34,024 nucleotides of DNA from DASUFI01 sp036274635. Its GTDB lineage: Bacteria > Planctomycetota > B15-G4. Of this stretch, positions 31,801 through 34,024 are shown piece after piece. The stretch spans positions 1 to 34,024 of the forward strand of contig DASUFI010000315.1 of assembly GCA_036274635.1 (NCBI GenBank), in the 5' to 3' direction. Positions within the stretch are counted from its first letter, which is position 1, and the number at the start of each line of letters is the position of its first letter. The translations under genes and the position numbers were made by a program. The notes beneath the pieces were generated by a model. The model was given only the letters and a program-made list of their open reading frames with translations. It ran no database searches and had not been told where the DNA came from.

Positions 31801-31823
31801 ACGGCAGAACCAGCTCCGATCCC

Positions 31824-31829
31824 TATAAT
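31824..31829 (+). promoter_or_regulatory. Consensus -10 box (TATAAT) for the M1 peptidase gene
   Basis: An exact TATAAT in very GC-rich surroundings, 57 nt before the ATG at 31887. No clear -35 is seen at 16-18 nt. Unlike the leaderless genes, this transcript would carry a leader of about 50 nt with an SD. Confidence 0.5.
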
Positions 31830-31886
31830 CCGCCCCGTTCCGCCGCCCGGGCGCTGCCGGGCCGCTGCCACCGGCCCGGAGACCGC

Positions 31887-34024
31887 ATGCTCTTCTGCGC
31901 ACCGTTGCGTGGTGCACACAGCCATCCGCTGCGCGCGCTCCTGTTGCTCGTAGCGCTGTCGGCCTGCAGCTCGCCGCCGCTGCGCACACCGGAAGGCGCG
32001 CTGCTCGCGCCGCAGCCCGTCACGCCGGTGCGCCTGCGCGAGCCGCTGGTGGACATCCGGCACTACGACATCGCCGTGGACGTGAACGAGGCCGCGGGCA
32101 TGGTGGACGGCTCGGTCACGGTCACCTTCGCCGCGCTGCCAGACCGCCCCGCCGCGCGCCTCCAGCTCGACGCCGTCGAGCTCGAGATCCACGGCGCGTG
32201 GGACGAGCGCGGCCACGCGCTGAGCTGGAGCGCGCACGACGAGGTGCTCGACATGGCCCTGCCGGAGCCGCTGCTGCCCGGCGCCGAGGCCAAGGTGACC
32301 GTGGAGTACCGCGCGTGGCCGCGGCGCGGCCTCTACTTCGTGGGGCCATCGGCCGCCGAGCCGCAGCGGCCCTGGCACGTGTGGACGCAGGGCCAGACGC
32401 ACGAGACGCGCCACTGGGTGCCGGTCTGGGACCAGCCCGACGACCGCGCGACGCACACGCTGGCCATCACCGTCCCTGAGCGCTTCCTCACCATGGCCGC
32501 CGGCACGCGCATCGCGAGCAGCCGCGACGAGCTGGCGCACCGCCGCACGGACACGTGGAGCCTCGACGTGCCGCACCCGTCCTACCTCATCACGCTCGTC
32601 GCCGGCGAGCTGGGAGAGGCCGACCTGCCCACGTCCAACATTCCGCTGCCCGTGGTGGGCGACCCGGCCGCGCTGGCCGCCGCCGCGCAGAACTTCCAGC
32701 CCACCGCCGACATGCTGGCCATGCTGGCCGACTGGGCGGGCCGCCCCTATCCCTACCCCAAGTACGCGCAGTCCCTCGTGCGCGAGTTCGTGGCGGGCGG
32801 CCAGGAGAACATCTCCGCCACCACGCTGACGCACGACACGCTGCACGCCGAGCAGGACGCGCCGCAGCTCGAGACGGGGGCGCACGGCACCGAGCCGCTC
32901 GCCGTGCACGAGGCGGCGCACCAGTGGTTCGGCGACCTGCTCACCTGCCGGGACTGGAGCCAGCTCTGGCTCAACGAGGGCTTCGCCACCTACACCGAGC
33001 TGCTCTGGGCGCGCCGCACCCTCGGCGAGGACGCCGCGCGCGCCGTGGCCCTCGGCTGGGAGCGCCAGATGGTCGACTTCCAGCAGAGCCACCCGCGTCC
33101 CGTCGTGTGGAGCGACTACGCCGACCCCGACGACCTCTTCGAGACGCCCTGCTACGAGGGCGCGGCCACGCGCCTGGTTCTGCTCTCCGAGCTGCTGGGC
33201 GCCGACGTGCTGCGGCGCGGCGTGCAGCTCTACGTGGCCCGCCACGCGCCGGGCGACGTGACCACCGCCGACCTGCGCGCCGCGCTGCAGGAGGCCTCGG
33301 GCCTCGACCTGGGCACCTTCTTCACCGAGTGGATCGAGGGCACCGGCTTCCCGCAGTTCGAGGTGCGCATCGGCGCCGGCGCCCCGCCGGTGCTCGTCGC
33401 GCGCCAGGTGCAGGCGGGCGAGGGGCAGCGGTCCGTCTTCCACCTGCCGGTCGAGGTGTCCTGGTCCACCGGCGGCGTCGAGCACGAGGCGCATCTCGAC
33501 GTGGACGAGGCGCGTGAGGAGCTGCCGCTGTCTGGCGACGGACCGCTGGACTGGGTGCGCTTCGACAGCCGCACCGCGGTGCCGGGCCGCATCGACCTGC
33601 TGCAGCCCGAGGCCGCCTGGCGCAGCCAGCTCCTCGCCGCGCACGACGGACTCACGCGACTGGTGGCCGCGCAGTGGTTCGCGCCCGAGCCGCACGTCTT
33701 CAGCGGCAACACCGGCACGCCCGAGCTGCAGGCCGAGTCGCTGGACGCCCTGGAGCGCGCCGCGCGCGGCGACGCCTTCGTCGACGTGCGCAGCACCGCG
33801 CTGGCCGCGCTGGCCGCGCGGGCGCAGGCCGCGGACCCCGACATCGCCCGCACGCTGGTCGAGCTGGCCCGCGACCCCGACGCCCGCGTGCGCGCCGTCG
33901 CCGCGCAGGGCCTGGGCGTACGCGACGGCGACGACGTGCTCGTCACGCTTCTCATGCTGGCCCGCGACGCCAACGGCGACGTGGCGGCTGCGGCGCTGGA
34001 CGCGCTCGTCGACCGCGAGCTGCC
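31887..34024 (+). CDS. M1-family zinc metallopeptidase lipoprotein with HEAT-like C-terminal repeats (partial)
   Basis: 712 residues visible; the gene runs off the window. The signal peptide ends in a lipobox (LLLVALSAC, C27), so the mature protein is a lipoprotein. The M1 N-terminal beta domain leads to the exopeptidase motif G304-G-Q-E-N308 (GAMEN in classical members) and the zinc site H341-E-A-A-H345 with E364 in WLNEGFATY, 18 residues on. The family Tyr is likely in ETPCYEGAA. After about residue 590 helical pairs typical of HEAT repeats appear (RSTALAALAARAQA, ARVRAVAAQGLG). It would trim N-terminal residues from peptides in the periplasm. ATG at 31887 has GGAG 5 nt upstream. Confidence 0.9.
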   Translation, partial: MLFCAPLRGAHSHPLRALLLLVALSACSSPPLRTPEGALLAPQPVTPVRLREPLVDIRHYDIAVDVNEAAGMVDGSVTVTFAALPDRPAARLQLDAVELEIHGAWDERGHALSWSAHDEVLDMALPEPLLPGAEAKVTVEYRAWPRRGLYFVGPSAAEPQRPWHVWTQGQTHETRHWVPVWDQPDDRATHTLAITVPERFLTMAAGTRIASSRDELAHRRTDTWSLDVPHPSYLITLVAGELGEADLPTSNIPLPVVGDPAALAAAAQNFQPTADMLAMLADWAGRPYPYPKYAQSLVREFVAGGQENISATTLTHDTLHAEQDAPQLETGAHGTEPLAVHEAAHQWFGDLLTCRDWSQLWLNEGFATYTELLWARRTLGEDAARAVALGWERQMVDFQQSHPRPVVWSDYADPDDLFETPCYEGAATRLVLLSELLGADVLRRGVQLYVARHAPGDVTTADLRAALQEASGLDLGTFFTEWIEGTGFPQFEVRIGAGAPPVLVARQVQAGEGQRSVFHLPVEVSWSTGGVEHEAHLDVDEAREELPLSGDGPLDWVRFDSRTAVPGRIDLLQPEAAWRSQLLAAHDGLTRLVAAQWFAPEPHVFSGNTGTPELQAESLDALERAARGDAFVDVRSTALAALAARAQAADPDIARTLVELARDPDARVRAVAAQGLGVRDGDDVLVTLLMLARDANGDVAAAALDALVDREL

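Overview
The window is a high-GC (about 70 percent by eye), densely coded stretch of a Gram-negative bacterial chromosome. It holds an outer-membrane porin, two lipoproteins, secreted beta-helix and IPT/TIG proteins, and many GTG/TTG starts. The gene set suggests a Planctomycetota- or Myxococcota-like lineage; this is an inference from gene content, not a phylogenetic result. Nearly every gene reads cleanly, many without a Shine-Dalgarno (SD) sequence. No rRNA, tRNA, insertion sequence or CRISPR array was seen.

Layout. 1-5163: a partial CBS-domain protein, an enoyl-CoA hydratase, and a two-gene membrane glycosyltransferase unit (GT2 plus GT-C). 5171-6696: a truncated PuuD-like membrane protein diverges from an AhpD-like peroxidase-related gene whose redox motif is split by an in-frame TGA. 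The TGA sits exactly where the second Cys of CxxCxxxH belongs and is followed by a SECIS-like hairpin, so I annotate one 204-residue selenoprotein; an ordinary ORF caller would report a truncated product. 6718-8084: two unrecognised membrane-anchored proteins in a lower-GC patch, plus a possible lipoprotein-gene remnant. 8085-16669 (minus strand): DcaP-like porin, Orn/Lys/Arg decarboxylase, aspartate:alanine antiporter AspT and aspartate 4-decarboxylase AspD, followed by a separately promoted TRIC-family channel. This looks like an amino-acid decarboxylation locus for proton-motive force or acid resistance. 16866-20110: an operon of sulfatase-like lipoprotein, Rieske protein and MiaE with 4-nt stop/start overlaps, ending in a broken phoU fragment. 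20221-22080: a ClpP-like protease and a radical SAM/SPASM protein. 22096-24889: two tandem paralogous secreted beta-helix proteins with a Cys at the same place in most coils. 25000-28417: two divergent GT-C glycosyltransferases. 28395-31696: tandem secreted IPT/TIG paralogs, then clpS and a DUF2017 gene. 31887-end: a partial M1 metallopeptidase lipoprotein.

Two themes cross the window. First, at least six genes have a TANNNT -10-like hexamer only 6-9 nt before the start codon and no SD, which predicts leaderless transcripts. Second, the intergenic hairpins are very GC-rich and lack U-tracts, so classical intrinsic termination is not evident.
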